Below are positions 1 through 8,488 of a stretch of DNA of 64,000 bases, one piece after another. The stretch's first letter is position 1. Every line of letters starts with the position of its first letter. The stretch comes from JACCUZ01 sp038246575 (GTDB lineage Bacteria > Actinomycetota > Actinomycetes > JACCUZ01). The stretch is taken from positions 93,072 to 157,071 of the forward strand of contig JBBRVU010000001.1 in the NCBI GenBank assembly GCA_038246575.1, read 5' to 3'. The position numbers were made by a program, and so were the translations under genes. The notes under the pieces are model-generated. The model was not told the origin of the DNA and ran no database searches. It saw only the letters and a program-made list of their open reading frames with translations.

Positions 1-303
1 CTCAAGGACGGCGAGCTGGTCGTCGACCGAGGAGCTCGGAGCGCGCAGCTGCAGGGCTCCGAGCTGGTGCTGACGACCAGGGAGTTCGACCTGCTCGCCT
101 TCCTGCTGGACAACCCCGGCATCGCGTTCGACCGGCGCTCCCTGCTCACCAAGGTCTGGGGCTGGGACTTCGGTGACGAGTCGACGGTCACCGTGCACGT
201 CCGCCGGCTGCGCAGCAAGATCGAAGCCGACCCGGCTGCACCGGAACGCATCGTGACGGTGTGGGGCACCGGCTACCGCTACCACCCGCGGGTGCCCGCA
301 TGA
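1..303 (+). CDS. OmpR/PhoB-family response regulator, C-terminal part
   Basis: The window opens inside this gene; the last 100 codons are visible, in the frame that stops at 301-303. They encode the winged-helix DNA-binding domain of an OmpR-type response regulator: a TTREFDLLAFLL stretch, a recognition helix around STVTVHVRRLRSKIE, and the closing hairpin with GTGYRYHP. The receiver domain lies outside the window. The stop codon overlaps the start of the histidine kinase gene (ATGA at 300-303), so the two are co-translated and form a two-component pair. The signal is not evident. The family call is firm; which promoters it controls is unknown, although the glycosyltransferase-molybdoenzyme cluster just downstream is the natural guess. 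Confidence 0.93.
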   Translation, partial: LKDGELVVDRGARSAQLQGSELVLTTREFDLLAFLLDNPGIAFDRRSLLTKVWGWDFGDESTVTVHVRRLRSKIEADPAAPERIVTVWGTGYRYHPRVPA

Positions 304-1430
304 TCGAGGCCACGTCGTGGGTGGCGCTGATCGCGGTGACGTTGGCGTGCGCGCTCGTCGCGGTCGGCGTGGGCAGCGTGGCTCTGCGGCTGCTCCGGCA
401 GCGACCGATCCTCGCCCACGTGATGGTGGCCAGCCTGGCCGCTCTGGTCACGGCCGCGTCGGCTGTGCTGGTCACCACCGAGCTGATGTTCCTGTCCAGT
501 CACGACGCGGGCGTCGTGCTCGTCGTGGTGGTTCTCTCACTGCCCGCCGGAGCCGGAGTGGCCCTGCTGCTGGGCCGCCGACTGCGCGCCGCTGCTCGGG
601 AGCTGGCGTCGGCAGCGACACGCGTCGGTCAGCCGGAGTACGAGCGAGTGGCCCGTCCCGCCGGGGCCGAGCTCGACGCCGTCGCGTCGGCACTCAACGA
701 CGCGCACCGCCGACTCGACGAGTCACTGGCCAGGGAACGGGCACTGGAAGGCGGTCGTCGTGAGCTGGTGGCCTGGATGAGCCACGACCTTCGGACCCCT
801 CTGGCCGGCATGCGCGCGATGACCGAGTCGCTCGAGGACGGAGTGGTGCGCGACCCCGAGACCGTGGCTCGGTTCCACAGCCAGCTGCGGGCCGAGGTCG
901 ACCGGCTGACGACGATGGTCTCCGACCTGTTCGAGCTCAGCCGGGTCCAGGGAGCGTTGCGCCTCGAGCTCGAGAGAGTCGGAGCCCATGACCTGGTGGC
1001 CGATGCGCTGGCCAGCGCGGACCCGGTCGCCCGCGCCAAGGGCGTGCGCCTGGTCGCCGAGTCCGGCTCCGGCCTGCCGGTCGCAGTGGACCCGACCGAG
1101 CTGGGCCGGGTGCTGCGCAACCTGCTGGTCAATGCGATCCGGCACACCCCGAACGACGGGACCGTGCATGTCAGCGCCGAGTCCGCCGACGGGCAGGTCA
1201 CCCTGGCCGTCGCCGACGCCTGCGGCGGGATCGCCACCGAGGAGATCGAGCGGGTCTTCGAGACGGGCTACCGCGGCGGACAGGCCCGCACCACGGCCGA
1301 CCACCAGGGTGCCGGATTGGGGCTGGCGATCGCCCGCGGCATCGTCGAGGCGCACCGTGGAGTGATCGACGTCGTCAACCACGGCCCCGGTTGCCGGTTC
1401 GAGGTGCGACTGCCGCTCGCGGCCGACTGA
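300..1430 (+). CDS. Sensor histidine kinase
   Basis: This 376-residue membrane kinase is the partner of the upstream response regulator. Three hydrophobic segments (about residues 6-30, 39-62 and 70-92) leave almost no extracytoplasmic domain, so it probably senses something within or at the membrane. A HAMP-like linker follows, then the DHp helix with the phospho-acceptor His162 in SHDLRTPLAG, and a HATPase domain with an N box (NLLVNAIRHTP) and G box (GAGLGLAIA). The ATG at 300 is chosen because it overlaps the regulator stop; an open frame continues upstream to 261, but that would overlap the regulator by 43 bases. It ends 4 bases from the convergent membrane protein gene. Confidence 0.92.
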   Translation: MIEATSWVALIAVTLACALVAVGVGSVALRLLRQRPILAHVMVASLAALVTAASAVLVTTELMFLSSHDAGVVLVVVVLSLPAGAGVALLLGRRLRAAARELASAATRVGQPEYERVARPAGAELDAVASALNDAHRRLDESLARERALEGGRRELVAWMSHDLRTPLAGMRAMTESLEDGVVRDPETVARFHSQLRAEVDRLTTMVSDLFELSRVQGALRLELERVGAHDLVADALASADPVARAKGVRLVAESGSGLPVAVDPTELGRVLRNLLVNAIRHTPNDGTVHVSAESADGQVTLAVADACGGIATEEIERVFETGYRGGQARTTADHQGAGLGLAIARGIVEAHRGVIDVVNHGPGCRFEVRLPLAAD

Positions 1431-1434
1431 CCGC

Positions 1435-2808
1435 TCACCACACGTCGAGGACGAGTGCCTGGAAGACCAGCGCCACTAACGCGTTGACCACCAGCCATCG
1501 GCGCTGTCGCGGCAGGGCAGCGCACATCAGCACCAGCCACGGGGCATAGGGCAGCCAGATCCGCTCCACCTCGAGGCGGGTGACTCCGGACACCGCGAGC
1601 GACAACAGGCCGACCAGCGAGGCACCGGCCAGCGCCGTGGAGACCGACAGCTGCCCGCGACGCCGCAGCACCGCCCCGACCACCGTTGCCGGCCCGACCA
1701 GGACGCCGAGGACCGCGAAGTCCGCCACGAAGGAGTAGAGGTAGGGCCGGTCGTCACCCTTGCCGGCGATCCACGCCTCGTGGGTGGCTGCGACCCCGTC
1801 CGGCCACCAGAACCCGCCCAAGGTGAAGAGCACGGGAGCGAGCAGCAGACCGGCCACGAGCACCACCGCTGCTGGCGTGCTCACACCCGCCCCGAGGCCA
1901 CTCCACGGACGGGACCCGGCCGACAACGGGCCACGGGTCGCGCGCAAGCCAAGGTACGCCGCGACCACCAGGACCGCCGCCAGGGGCACCAGCCCGTAGC
2001 TCAGGTACGGCAGCGTGCCGGCGAGCACACCGCCGACGGCGAGCAGGGCCGGCGACCCGCGCCGAGCGCCCGTTGCGAGCGCGGCCGCCGCCCAGGCGCC
2101 GACACCGAGGAAGAACGCGTCGGCGCTGGTGGCGATGGTAATCGCGAAGGGCGCGAGCACGAGGAACGGAAGGCCGCGTCGCGCCGCAGGCTCGTCACCG
2201 AGCGCGCGAACCGTGACCACGAGCGCCACCACCGCCGACGACCCGGCCCCGATCACCAGCGCCGCCGCCCACATCCCGCCCGAGAAGCCCAGGCGGTCCC
2301 AGGCCCAGAGCACCAGCACCATCAACGGCGGATGCCCGTTGACGTGCAGCGGGTGATCGCGCGCAGCCGCTCGCTCGGCGAACGTCCCCAGCCACCCGAT
2401 CGGGTCGCTGCCCACCTCGGGGACGGCCGCCACGTACTCACGCGGCCGGGAGATCGGACCGCCGAGGCTCTGATGGCCGTCCTGGAAGGCCAGCAGCACC
2501 GCCCACGCGGCAGCGCTCGCCCAGGCGGTCACCATGAGAAGCCGCCAGGGCAGCCACCGGCACACCAGCGGCAGGACCGCGATCGCCACCGCGGCGAAGA
2601 TCGCGGCGGGGACGATCGAGGCCAGGGCGAGCCGGTAGGTGCCCAGGAACGGTGGCGCCTTGACGTTGAGCTGGCCGCCGGGCAGCAGATGCCGTCCCCA
2701 GAGAACGGCGATCGCCAGCAGCGCCGCCCAGCCGATGACGGCCAGCACCGGTCCCACGCGGGTCGAGCGCCTCGACCACGGCCAGCGAGGGGTCCCCAGG
2801 CGCTGCAC
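1435..2808 (-). CDS. Polytopic GT-C-like membrane protein (putative glycosyltransferase)
   Basis: A protein of about 457 residues with some ten to twelve hydrophobic helices. A loop after the second helix holds PREYVAAVPEVGSDP and, further on, DHPLHVNGHPP; acidic and His-Gly-His-Pro loops of this kind are common in GT-C (dolichyl/polyprenyl-phosphate-sugar dependent) transferases of actinomycetes. Substrate and product are not deducible. The GTG at 2808 is taken as start because the first helix follows soon after; GTG at 2862 is an alternative, and the frame stays open to 3009, overlapping the divergent glycosyltransferase gene. That divergent family 2 enzyme may make the lipid-linked sugar this protein uses. 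Confidence 0.68.
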   Translation of the reverse strand: MQRLGTPRWPWSRRSTRVGPVLAVIGWAALLAIAVLWGRHLLPGGQLNVKAPPFLGTYRLALASIVPAAIFAAVAIAVLPLVCRWLPWRLLMVTAWASAAAWAVLLAFQDGHQSLGGPISRPREYVAAVPEVGSDPIGWLGTFAERAAARDHPLHVNGHPPLMVLVLWAWDRLGFSGGMWAAALVIGAGSSAVVALVVTVRALGDEPAARRGLPFLVLAPFAITIATSADAFFLGVGAWAAAALATGARRGSPALLAVGGVLAGTLPYLSYGLVPLAAVLVVAAYLGLRATRGPLSAGSRPWSGLGAGVSTPAAVVLVAGLLLAPVLFTLGGFWWPDGVAATHEAWIAGKGDDRPYLYSFVADFAVLGVLVGPATVVGAVLRRRGQLSVSTALAGASLVGLLSLAVSGVTRLEVERIWLPYAPWLVLMCAALPRQRRWLVVNALVALVFQALVLDVW

Positions 2809-2908
2809 GCCGCCACGGTATGCGCCGGCGACGCGGCGCGCCGCTGCGGGGCGCGCCGTCACCGCCAGGTAAGGATTCAGGTGTGCGCCCGCGATAGCGT
2901 CAGCCGCG

Positions 2909-3559
2909 ATGATGATCGACGTGGTCCTCCCCTGCCTGGACGAGGCCGAGGCCCTGCCGTGGGTGCTCGATCGCCTGCCGGCCGGCTTCCGGGCGGTGGT
3001 GGCCGACAACGGCTCCGCCGACGGATCCGCGGATCTGGCGCGAGCGCATGGCGCCCAGGTGGTAGATGTGCCTCAGCGTGGGTACGGAGCAGCCGTGGAC
3101 ACGGGGCTGCGCACGGCGACCTCCGAAGTGGTGTGCGTGATGGATGCCGATGCGTCGATGAGTCCCGAGGAGCTGCCCGCTCTCGTGGCGCCGGTCCTGG
3201 ACGGGAGCGCCGACCTCGTCCTCGGGCGCCGGGTGCCTCAAGGGGACGGTGCCTGGCCGCTGCCGGCCCGGCTGGCCAACATCGCCCTGATGACGGCCGT
3301 GCGCGCGAAGACCGGCACCAACCTGCGCGACCTCGGGCCGATGCGAGCCGCCAACCGCCAGGCGCTGCTCGACCTGGAGCTGCGGGACAGGCGCTTCGGC
3401 TACCCGCTCGAGACGGTCCTCGCCGCCCACGACGCCGGCTGGCGGATGCGCGAGATCCCGATCGACTACCGCCCGCGCACCGGCGCCTCCAAGGTCACCG
3501 GAACCCCGGCCGGCTACCTGCGGACGGTCAAAGACATGTGGGGCGTCCTGTCCCGGTGA
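2909..3559 (+). CDS. Glycosyltransferase family 2 (DPM1/UgtP-like)
   Basis: A 216-residue soluble GT-A enzyme. The start VVLPCLDEAEALPWVL is the nucleotide-binding strand of family 2, and DADASM (about residues 74-79) is the metal-binding DxD. The C-terminal half has the conserved RRFGYPLE and YRPRTGASKV region of dolichyl-phosphate-mannose-synthase-like enzymes; there is no membrane anchor. It probably moves a sugar from a nucleotide donor to a lipid phosphate. A TAGCGT hexamer at 2895-2900 sits 8 bases before the ATG, so the transcript may be nearly leaderless. It is the first gene of a run of five overlapping or adjoining genes ending at 6633. Confidence 0.88.
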   Translation: MMIDVVLPCLDEAEALPWVLDRLPAGFRAVVADNGSADGSADLARAHGAQVVDVPQRGYGAAVDTGLRTATSEVVCVMDADASMSPEELPALVAPVLDGSADLVLGRRVPQGDGAWPLPARLANIALMTAVRAKTGTNLRDLGPMRAANRQALLDLELRDRRFGYPLETVLAAHDAGWRMREIPIDYRPRTGASKVTGTPAGYLRTVKDMWGVLSR

Positions 3560-4230
3560 CCTTCGACGCAGATCTGGACGCTCAGCTGGTCGTCCTCGCC
3601 AAGGCTCCGGTGCCCGGCAAGGTCAAGACCCGCCTCTGCCCGCCCTACTCCCTCGACGAGGCAGCCCGGCTCGCGGCGGCTGCCATGCAGGACACCCTCG
3701 ACGCCGTGGCTGGCTGCCCGGTCGTGCGCCGCGTGCTCGTCCTCGACGGTGACCCGGGCCCCTGGCTGCCCGCGGGCTTCGACGTGATCGCGCAACGCGG
3801 CGACGGCCTCGCCGAGCGGATCGAGAACGCTCTGGCCGACACCTGGTCGAGCCATGCCGCCCCGCTGCTGCTGGTGGGGATGGACACGCCACAGGTCGAG
3901 TCGAGCCTCTTGTCCGCTGCCCTGGACCGGCTGCTCGCCCCAGGTGTCGACGCCGTCCTCGGCCCGGCCCGCGACGGTGGCTTCTGGGCCCTTGGGGTGC
4001 GCCGGCCGGCACCGGACCTCGTGTCCGGTGTGCCGATGTCGACCGGGCACACCGGCTCCGATCAGCTGACGCGACTCGAGGCGGCCGGTCTGCAGGTGCA
4101 GCTGCTGGCCACCCTGCGCGACGTCGACACGGCCGAGGACGCCCTCGCGGTGGCGGCGGAAGCGCCCCGGACGCGATTCGCGGCGACCCTCGATGAGCTC
4201 GAGCAGCAGTCCCAGGAGGGCGTTGCATGA
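3556..4230 (+). CDS. DUF2064 / TIGR04282-type glycosyltransferase-like protein
   Basis: A 224-residue protein beginning VTFDADLDAQLVVLAKAPVPG. The LAKAPVPGKVKTRLCPP segment is the hallmark of the DUF2064 family, a GT-A/nucleotidyltransferase-like fold (compare CofC and MobA); GMDTPQV and ARDGGFWALG are further conserved blocks. The activity is unproven. The start is the GTG at 3556, which shares bases with the stop of the upstream glycosyltransferase (GTGA), so the two are translationally coupled. The same reading frame is open far upstream, to 1780, but that part overlaps two real genes and is a GC-rich artefact. Next to a family 2 glycosyltransferase, a sugar-nucleotide-linked role is plausible. 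Confidence 0.85.
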   Translation: MTFDADLDAQLVVLAKAPVPGKVKTRLCPPYSLDEAARLAAAAMQDTLDAVAGCPVVRRVLVLDGDPGPWLPAGFDVIAQRGDGLAERIENALADTWSSHAAPLLLVGMDTPQVESSLLSAALDRLLAPGVDAVLGPARDGGFWALGVRRPAPDLVSGVPMSTGHTGSDQLTRLEAAGLQVQLLATLRDVDTAEDALAVAAEAPRTRFAATLDELEQQSQEGVA

Positions 4231-4850
4231 TCGGATCGCTGTACGCCAGGTCGCTGCGCGACGGCGACCCGCTGGACGTAGTCGACCCGGACGGCCGGCG
4301 TACCGCTGTCCCCGTCGAGCGGTGGCGGGGACCGCTGCACCCCGGCGACGAGTCGCTGCTCTCCCGCTGCCACCGACCTACCCTCGACATCGGTTGCGGG
4401 CCGGGTCGGCTGACCGCCGCACTGCGGGCCCGCGGGGTCGCCGCCCTGGGCATCGACGTCGAGCGAGCTGCGGTCGTCCTGGCCCGGCGGGCGGGAGCCC
4501 CCGCCCGCCAGTGCAGCGTGTTCGCCGCCGTTCCCGCGGCGGGGAGCTGGGCCACGACATTGCTCGCCGACGGCAACATCGGCATCGGTGGTGACCCCGT
4601 GACGCTGCTGCGCCGGACGTCCGAGCTGTTGGCTCCCGGCGGGAGCGCCCTGGTCGAGGTGGAGGGGCCCGAGGGTCGTTCCGGCCCCGTCGAGCTCCGA
4701 CTGGCGTCCGGACGGCGCCTCGGGCCGCCGTTCCCGTGGGCCCGGTTGGCGCTGCCCGACGTCGCCGCGGTCGCGACCAACGCCGGGCTGCGGGTCGTCG
4801 AGACGTGGGAGGACTCCGAGCGATGGTTCGTCGCACTGCGCAACGGCTGA
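4227..4850 (+). CDS. Class I SAM-dependent methyltransferase
   Basis: This 207-residue protein has the SAM-binding motif I DIGCGPGRLTAALRARG (about residues 52-68) followed by the acidic end of strand 2 (LGIDVE). Motif II is replaced by a weaker LLADGNIGIGGDP segment. The C-terminal part is short, so the acceptor-binding region is small. The ATG overlaps the preceding stop (ATGA at 4227-4230), and the gene end overlaps the molybdoenzyme gene by 28 bases. The substrate is unknown; the operon suggests a lipid- or sugar-linked intermediate. Confidence 0.85.
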   Translation: MIGSLYARSLRDGDPLDVVDPDGRRTAVPVERWRGPLHPGDESLLSRCHRPTLDIGCGPGRLTAALRARGVAALGIDVERAAVVLARRAGAPARQCSVFAAVPAAGSWATTLLADGNIGIGGDPVTLLRRTSELLAPGGSALVEVEGPEGRSGPVELRLASGRRLGPPFPWARLALPDVAAVATNAGLRVVETWEDSERWFVALRNG

Positions 4851-6133
4851 CCGACCTGGCGCTGGGTCGCGGGGACAACCCGGGGGGTCCGTTCCGGCCC
4901 GAGCGGTGGCGCAGCCCCTTGCGCGGTCCGTGGCTGACGTCCGTCTTCGGCGCCGTGCTGCTGGCCGGGATACCGGTGGTCTTCCTCACCGGCCTCCTGT
5001 CGTACGCGGCGTACGACCCGGCTCTGGGGCGCGGCAACGACCGGACGTCGGGCAAGGGGTTGCTCGGCTTCTTCCTGTTCACCTGGCCGACCGACCCCGC
5101 CTGGCTCTATCGCGTCGTCATCGGCACCCACCTGCTGGTCGGGCTGGTCCTGCTGCCGGTGATCCTCGCCAAGCTGTGGTCGGTCATCCCCAAGCTGTTC
5201 ACCTGGCCGACGGTCCGCTCCCCCGCCCACGCGCTGGAACGCGCGAGCCTCGCGCTGCTCGTCGGCGGCGCCGTCTTCGAGCTCGTGACCGGCATCTTCA
5301 ACACCCAGCTGTTCTACCCGTGGCCGTTCAGCTTCTACACCGCCCATTTCTATGGCGCGTGGGTGTTCATCGGCGCCTTCATCACGCATGTGGCTCTCAA
5401 GCTGCCGGTCATGATCAGTGCACTGCGTTCGCGGCGGTTGCGCGACGAGCTGCGCACCGACCTGGCCGCGACTCGACCCGAGCCGGCCGACGAGTCCGGC
5501 CTCGTGTCACCCGACCCGGCGGAGCCGACCATCTCCCGGCGGGCCGTGCTCGGCGGCGTCGGCGGCGCGTCGCTGCTGCTGTTCGGCGTCTGGGGCGGAC
5601 AGACCCTGGGTGACCCGGTGCGTGGCACCGCTCTGCTGGCCCCGCGCGGCGGGTCGTTCCCGGGCGACTTCCCGGTGAACAAGACGGCCGCGCAGAAGGG
5701 CATCAGCGTGTCGGACACCGGCGACACGTGGCGGCTCGAGGTCACCGGGCCCGGGGACAGCATGATGTTGACCCGGGCCGATCTGCTAGCGATGGCCCAG
5801 CACACCGAGACCCTGCCGATCGCCTGCGTCGAGGGGTGGTCGACGACCCAGGACTGGACCGGGGTCCGGCTGCGCGACCTCGTCGACCTCGTCGGGGCGT
5901 CGGGGCCGGCGGGAGTCCTGGTCTCATCGCTGCAGAAGAGTGGTGCGTTCAACCAGGCCGTCCTGGCGACCAACCAGATCGAGGATCCGCGGTCACTGCT
6001 GGCGCTGCAGGTCAACGGGGCCGACCTGTCGCTCGACCACGGCTTCCCGGCCCGGGTGATCGTCCCGGCAGCGCCCGGCGTCCACTGCACGAAGTGGGTC
6101 AACTCGCTGATGCTGCTCGGTCAGGGGGCGTGA
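4823..6133 (+). CDS. Membrane molybdopterin oxidoreductase with cytochrome b-like domain and internal Tat motif
   Basis: A 436-residue two-part protein. Residues 1-200 contain four hydrophobic helices with histidines at 103, 175 and 189 that could hold heme b, as in cytochrome b561-like anchors. A cytoplasmic linker ends in SRRAVLGGVGG (Arg239-Arg240), followed by a fifth helix; this is an internal twin-arginine motif. Residues 265-436 are an oxidoreductase molybdopterin domain of the sulfite oxidase family, with Cys335 in LPIACVEGWS as the probable molybdenum ligand. The layout predicts that Sec inserts the first four helices and Tat exports the folded cofactor domain. Substrate unknown. The ATG at 4823 is the first that does not run deep into the methyltransferase gene. 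Confidence 0.87.
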   Translation: MVRRTAQRLTDLALGRGDNPGGPFRPERWRSPLRGPWLTSVFGAVLLAGIPVVFLTGLLSYAAYDPALGRGNDRTSGKGLLGFFLFTWPTDPAWLYRVVIGTHLLVGLVLLPVILAKLWSVIPKLFTWPTVRSPAHALERASLALLVGGAVFELVTGIFNTQLFYPWPFSFYTAHFYGAWVFIGAFITHVALKLPVMISALRSRRLRDELRTDLAATRPEPADESGLVSPDPAEPTISRRAVLGGVGGASLLLFGVWGGQTLGDPVRGTALLAPRGGSFPGDFPVNKTAAQKGISVSDTGDTWRLEVTGPGDSMMLTRADLLAMAQHTETLPIACVEGWSTTQDWTGVRLRDLVDLVGASGPAGVLVSSLQKSGAFNQAVLATNQIEDPRSLLALQVNGADLSLDHGFPARVIVPAAPGVHCTKWVNSLMLLGQGA

Positions 6134-6135
6134 CG

Positions 6136-6633
6136 ATGACCAGTGCGTTCAGCCGGCGCTACGGGGCGAGCCCCGGGCACCTGGTCGCCCTCACCGTCGG
6201 AACGGCGGTGTCGTTGTACTCCATCACCCGGATCACCTCGCTGCAGACCCTGCTGGAGCTGGTGCTGTGGTTCGGGGGGCTGCTCCTGCTGCACGACCTG
6301 GTGCTGTTCCCGCTGTACGCGGGGACGGACCGGGCGCTGCAGTCCGTCGTGCGCGGTGGCCGGTCGACGGCAGTGCCGGCGTGGCTCAACTATGTACGCA
6401 TCCCGGTGGCCCTCTCGGCGGTGCTGCTCCTGGCCTCGCTGCCGCTGGTCCTGCGGCTGTCACCCGGATACGAACGCTCCGCGAACCGCAGCGACGACCC
6501 CTATCTGTGGCACTGGTTGCTGCTCACGGGCGTGATCGGCGCTGGCTCCGCAGTGATCTATGTCCTCCGGCACAGGCAGTCCCGGGCGCCCGGACGTTCA
6601 GAGCTCGCGGGAGAACGACCGCACCAGCGGTGA
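6136..6633 (+). CDS. Small four-helix membrane protein of unknown function
   Basis: A 165-residue protein with hydrophobic stretches at about residues 13-30, 34-52, 85-107 and 120-142. No family is recognised. A His in LLLLHDLVLFP and one in DPYLWHWLLL lie near helix ends. The ATG at 6136 is preferred over an overlapping GTG at 6130 because AGGGGG at 6123-6128 gives a normal spacing only to the ATG. It follows the molybdoenzyme at once and may be its membrane partner, but this is inferred from position only. Its 3' end overlaps the convergent acyltransferase gene by 36 bases. Confidence 0.75.
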   Translation: MTSAFSRRYGASPGHLVALTVGTAVSLYSITRITSLQTLLELVLWFGGLLLLHDLVLFPLYAGTDRALQSVVRGGRSTAVPAWLNYVRIPVALSAVLLLASLPLVLRLSPGYERSANRSDDPYLWHWLLLTGVIGAGSAVIYVLRHRQSRAPGRSELAGERPHQR

Positions 6634-8460
6634 GTCCTTGTAGTGGCCGAAGTTCTCGATCCGTTGGTAGCCCGCGCTGATGTAGAGCGCGACCGCCTCC
6701 GGCTGGGCGCTGCCGGTCTCCAGTGTCAGCCGCGAGTAGCCGCCGGTGCGGGCCCACTCCTCCAACGCCGCGAGCATCGCCCGGGCGTAGCCGCGGCGAC
6801 GGTGTCCGGATCGGATGTACATCCGCTTGAGCTCGGCGTCGTCGCCGTGTCGCCGCAGCCCGGCGCACCCCACCAGCTCGCGGCCGACCCGGGCGACCAG
6901 GAACGTCCCGTCGGGTGCGGCGAACTCGGCCGGGACCATGGGGGTGTCGTCCGGCCCGCCGTACCTGGTCACGTACTCCTGCTGCACCTCGTCGATGAGC
7001 TCTCCGGCGACCTCGTCATCGATGCCGACGACCTCGATCGTCAAGGAGTCCGGCCCCGTCACCAGGCGGAGCAGGTCGCGAAGCTCGGCCTCGAGATCGG
7101 CGGTGATCCGGGCGGGGTCGGGCACCAGGCGGCGGTCGGCCGCCACCCCGATGGTGACCTCGCCGGCGTAGCTGAGGATGCTCACGCCGAGACCGACCGA
7201 GCCCGCCTGCGGCACCCAGAACACCAGCCGGTTCAGCTGCGTCCCGGCCAGGAAGACCGGCTCACGCGGGCCGGGAACGTTGGTGACAACCGCGCTGGAC
7301 TTCGCGCCCAGGATCCGCACCGCGAGCCGGTGCCCCCAGGTCGGCAGCCCACCGACGATCGCCAGGATGGCGAACATCGCGGCGGCCTGCGGACCCGCCT
7401 TGACCGCGCCCATCCGGCGGTGCACGCGGCGCACACGTTCGACCGGGTCGGGCTCGGACACCGGGAGCCGGACGAACACGATCCCGAACCGGTTGCCGAG
7501 ACTCACGGGCACGGGTCGATCGGGCGGGCGAAGGTTCACCGGGACGAAGACCCGGAGATCGTGGGGCCGGTCGCCGTGAGCCATCAGATGCCGGCGCAGG
7601 GCGCCCGCCGTGACCGCGAGCAGGACATCGTTGACGGTCACGTCCAGCGCCGAGGCGACCCGCTTCACCGACGCCAGATCCAGGCTGGCGGTCCAGGCAG
7701 CGCCCTTGCGCGCCCCGAGCCGGCCACGGAGCCGGGTACGGGGATCGCGGGTGGCGAAGAGCAGCCCGAGACCGGTCGTCAGCACTCGCCACCAGAAGCG
7801 CCCGTGGTCGAGGACCTGGTGGACGCGACCCCTCCGGGGCGGCGCAGCGTCGATAGCTCCAGTGGCAGCAACCACCTCGGCCGCGCCGTCGGTGACGCGC
7901 GCCCGCAATCCGGGACGACGCGGATCGCGCATGTCGGTGGTGACCACCTCGGCCACGACGTCCGCGGGCACGTCCGGGTCGTCGTCGGTGAGCGAGAGCA
8001 GGACGCTGGCCAGGGCGATGCCGTCGGCGATGCAGTGGTGCAGCCGTGTCACGAGGACGGTCCGGGGCCCGGCGTCGGGCGAGTCGTCGACCAGCTCGAC
8101 GACATGGAACTGCCAGGGCGGGTGCGTCATGTCCAGCGGCGTCCCGAGCAGGTCGCTGACCAGCTCCGCGATCCCGGCGTCACCTGGTCCACGCCGGCCG
8201 GCGTGGACCAGGTGTCTGCTGAGATCGAAGTCGGGGTCGTCGGTCCAGACCGGTTGCTCGAGCGGGGTCTGCGACGGCAGCGGGCGTTGGGAGAACTTCG
8301 GATAGCGGTTGAGCAGCCGGTGCTGCAGCACGTCGGTGAGGCGTTCGTCGTCCACGTCGCCGTCGAGGAAGAGCACGGCGGTGACCATCATCAGGTTCTC
8401 CGGCGAGTCCATGCCGAGCCATGCGGCGTCGACGTTGGACATCCGCGAGGGCGCGCTCAT
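6598..8460 (-). CDS. WS/DGAT-family acyltransferase fused to a GNAT acetyltransferase
   Basis: A 620-residue fusion. Residues 1-460 are a wax ester synthase/diacylglycerol acyltransferase: the active-site motif HHCIADG at 141-147, the PLSLGNRFG-type block (VPVSLGNRFGIVFV) and the C-terminal NVPGPREPVFLAG segment are all present. Such enzymes make triacylglycerol or wax esters from acyl-CoA. Residues 470-620 are a complete GNAT domain with the acetyl-CoA loop RSGHRRRGYARAML and the ALYISAGYQR end. One open frame spans both without a stop. The start is the ATG at 8460, 28 bases after the ROK kinase stop, so the two genes are probably co-transcribed. What the GNAT domain acetylates is unknown. 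Confidence 0.88.
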   Translation of the reverse strand: MSAPSRMSNVDAAWLGMDSPENLMMVTAVLFLDGDVDDERLTDVLQHRLLNRYPKFSQRPLPSQTPLEQPVWTDDPDFDLSRHLVHAGRRGPGDAGIAELVSDLLGTPLDMTHPPWQFHVVELVDDSPDAGPRTVLVTRLHHCIADGIALASVLLSLTDDDPDVPADVVAEVVTTDMRDPRRPGLRARVTDGAAEVVAATGAIDAAPPRRGRVHQVLDHGRFWWRVLTTGLGLLFATRDPRTRLRGRLGARKGAAWTASLDLASVKRVASALDVTVNDVLLAVTAGALRRHLMAHGDRPHDLRVFVPVNLRPPDRPVPVSLGNRFGIVFVRLPVSEPDPVERVRRVHRRMGAVKAGPQAAAMFAILAIVGGLPTWGHRLAVRILGAKSSAVVTNVPGPREPVFLAGTQLNRLVFWVPQAGSVGLGVSILSYAGEVTIGVAADRRLVPDPARITADLEAELRDLLRLVTGPDSLTIEVVGIDDEVAGELIDEVQQEYVTRYGGPDDTPMVPAEFAAPDGTFLVARVGRELVGCAGLRRHGDDAELKRMYIRSGHRRRGYARAMLAALEEWARTGGYSRLTLETGSAQPEAVALYISAGYQRIENFGHYKDSPLVRSFSREL

Positions 8461-8488
8461 CGACGCCACCCGCGCGGGATCGAGGACC

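Noticed and set aside
1780..3555. Long plus-strand open frame leading into the DUF2064 gene
   Set aside because: It is antisense to the membrane protein gene and overlaps the glycosyltransferase gene in another frame; the translation is Arg/Gly/Gln-rich with no family match. The real gene starts at GTG 3556.
3623..5389. 588-codon minus-strand open frame
   Set aside because: Antisense to three well-supported genes; composition is typical of GC-rich shadow frames.
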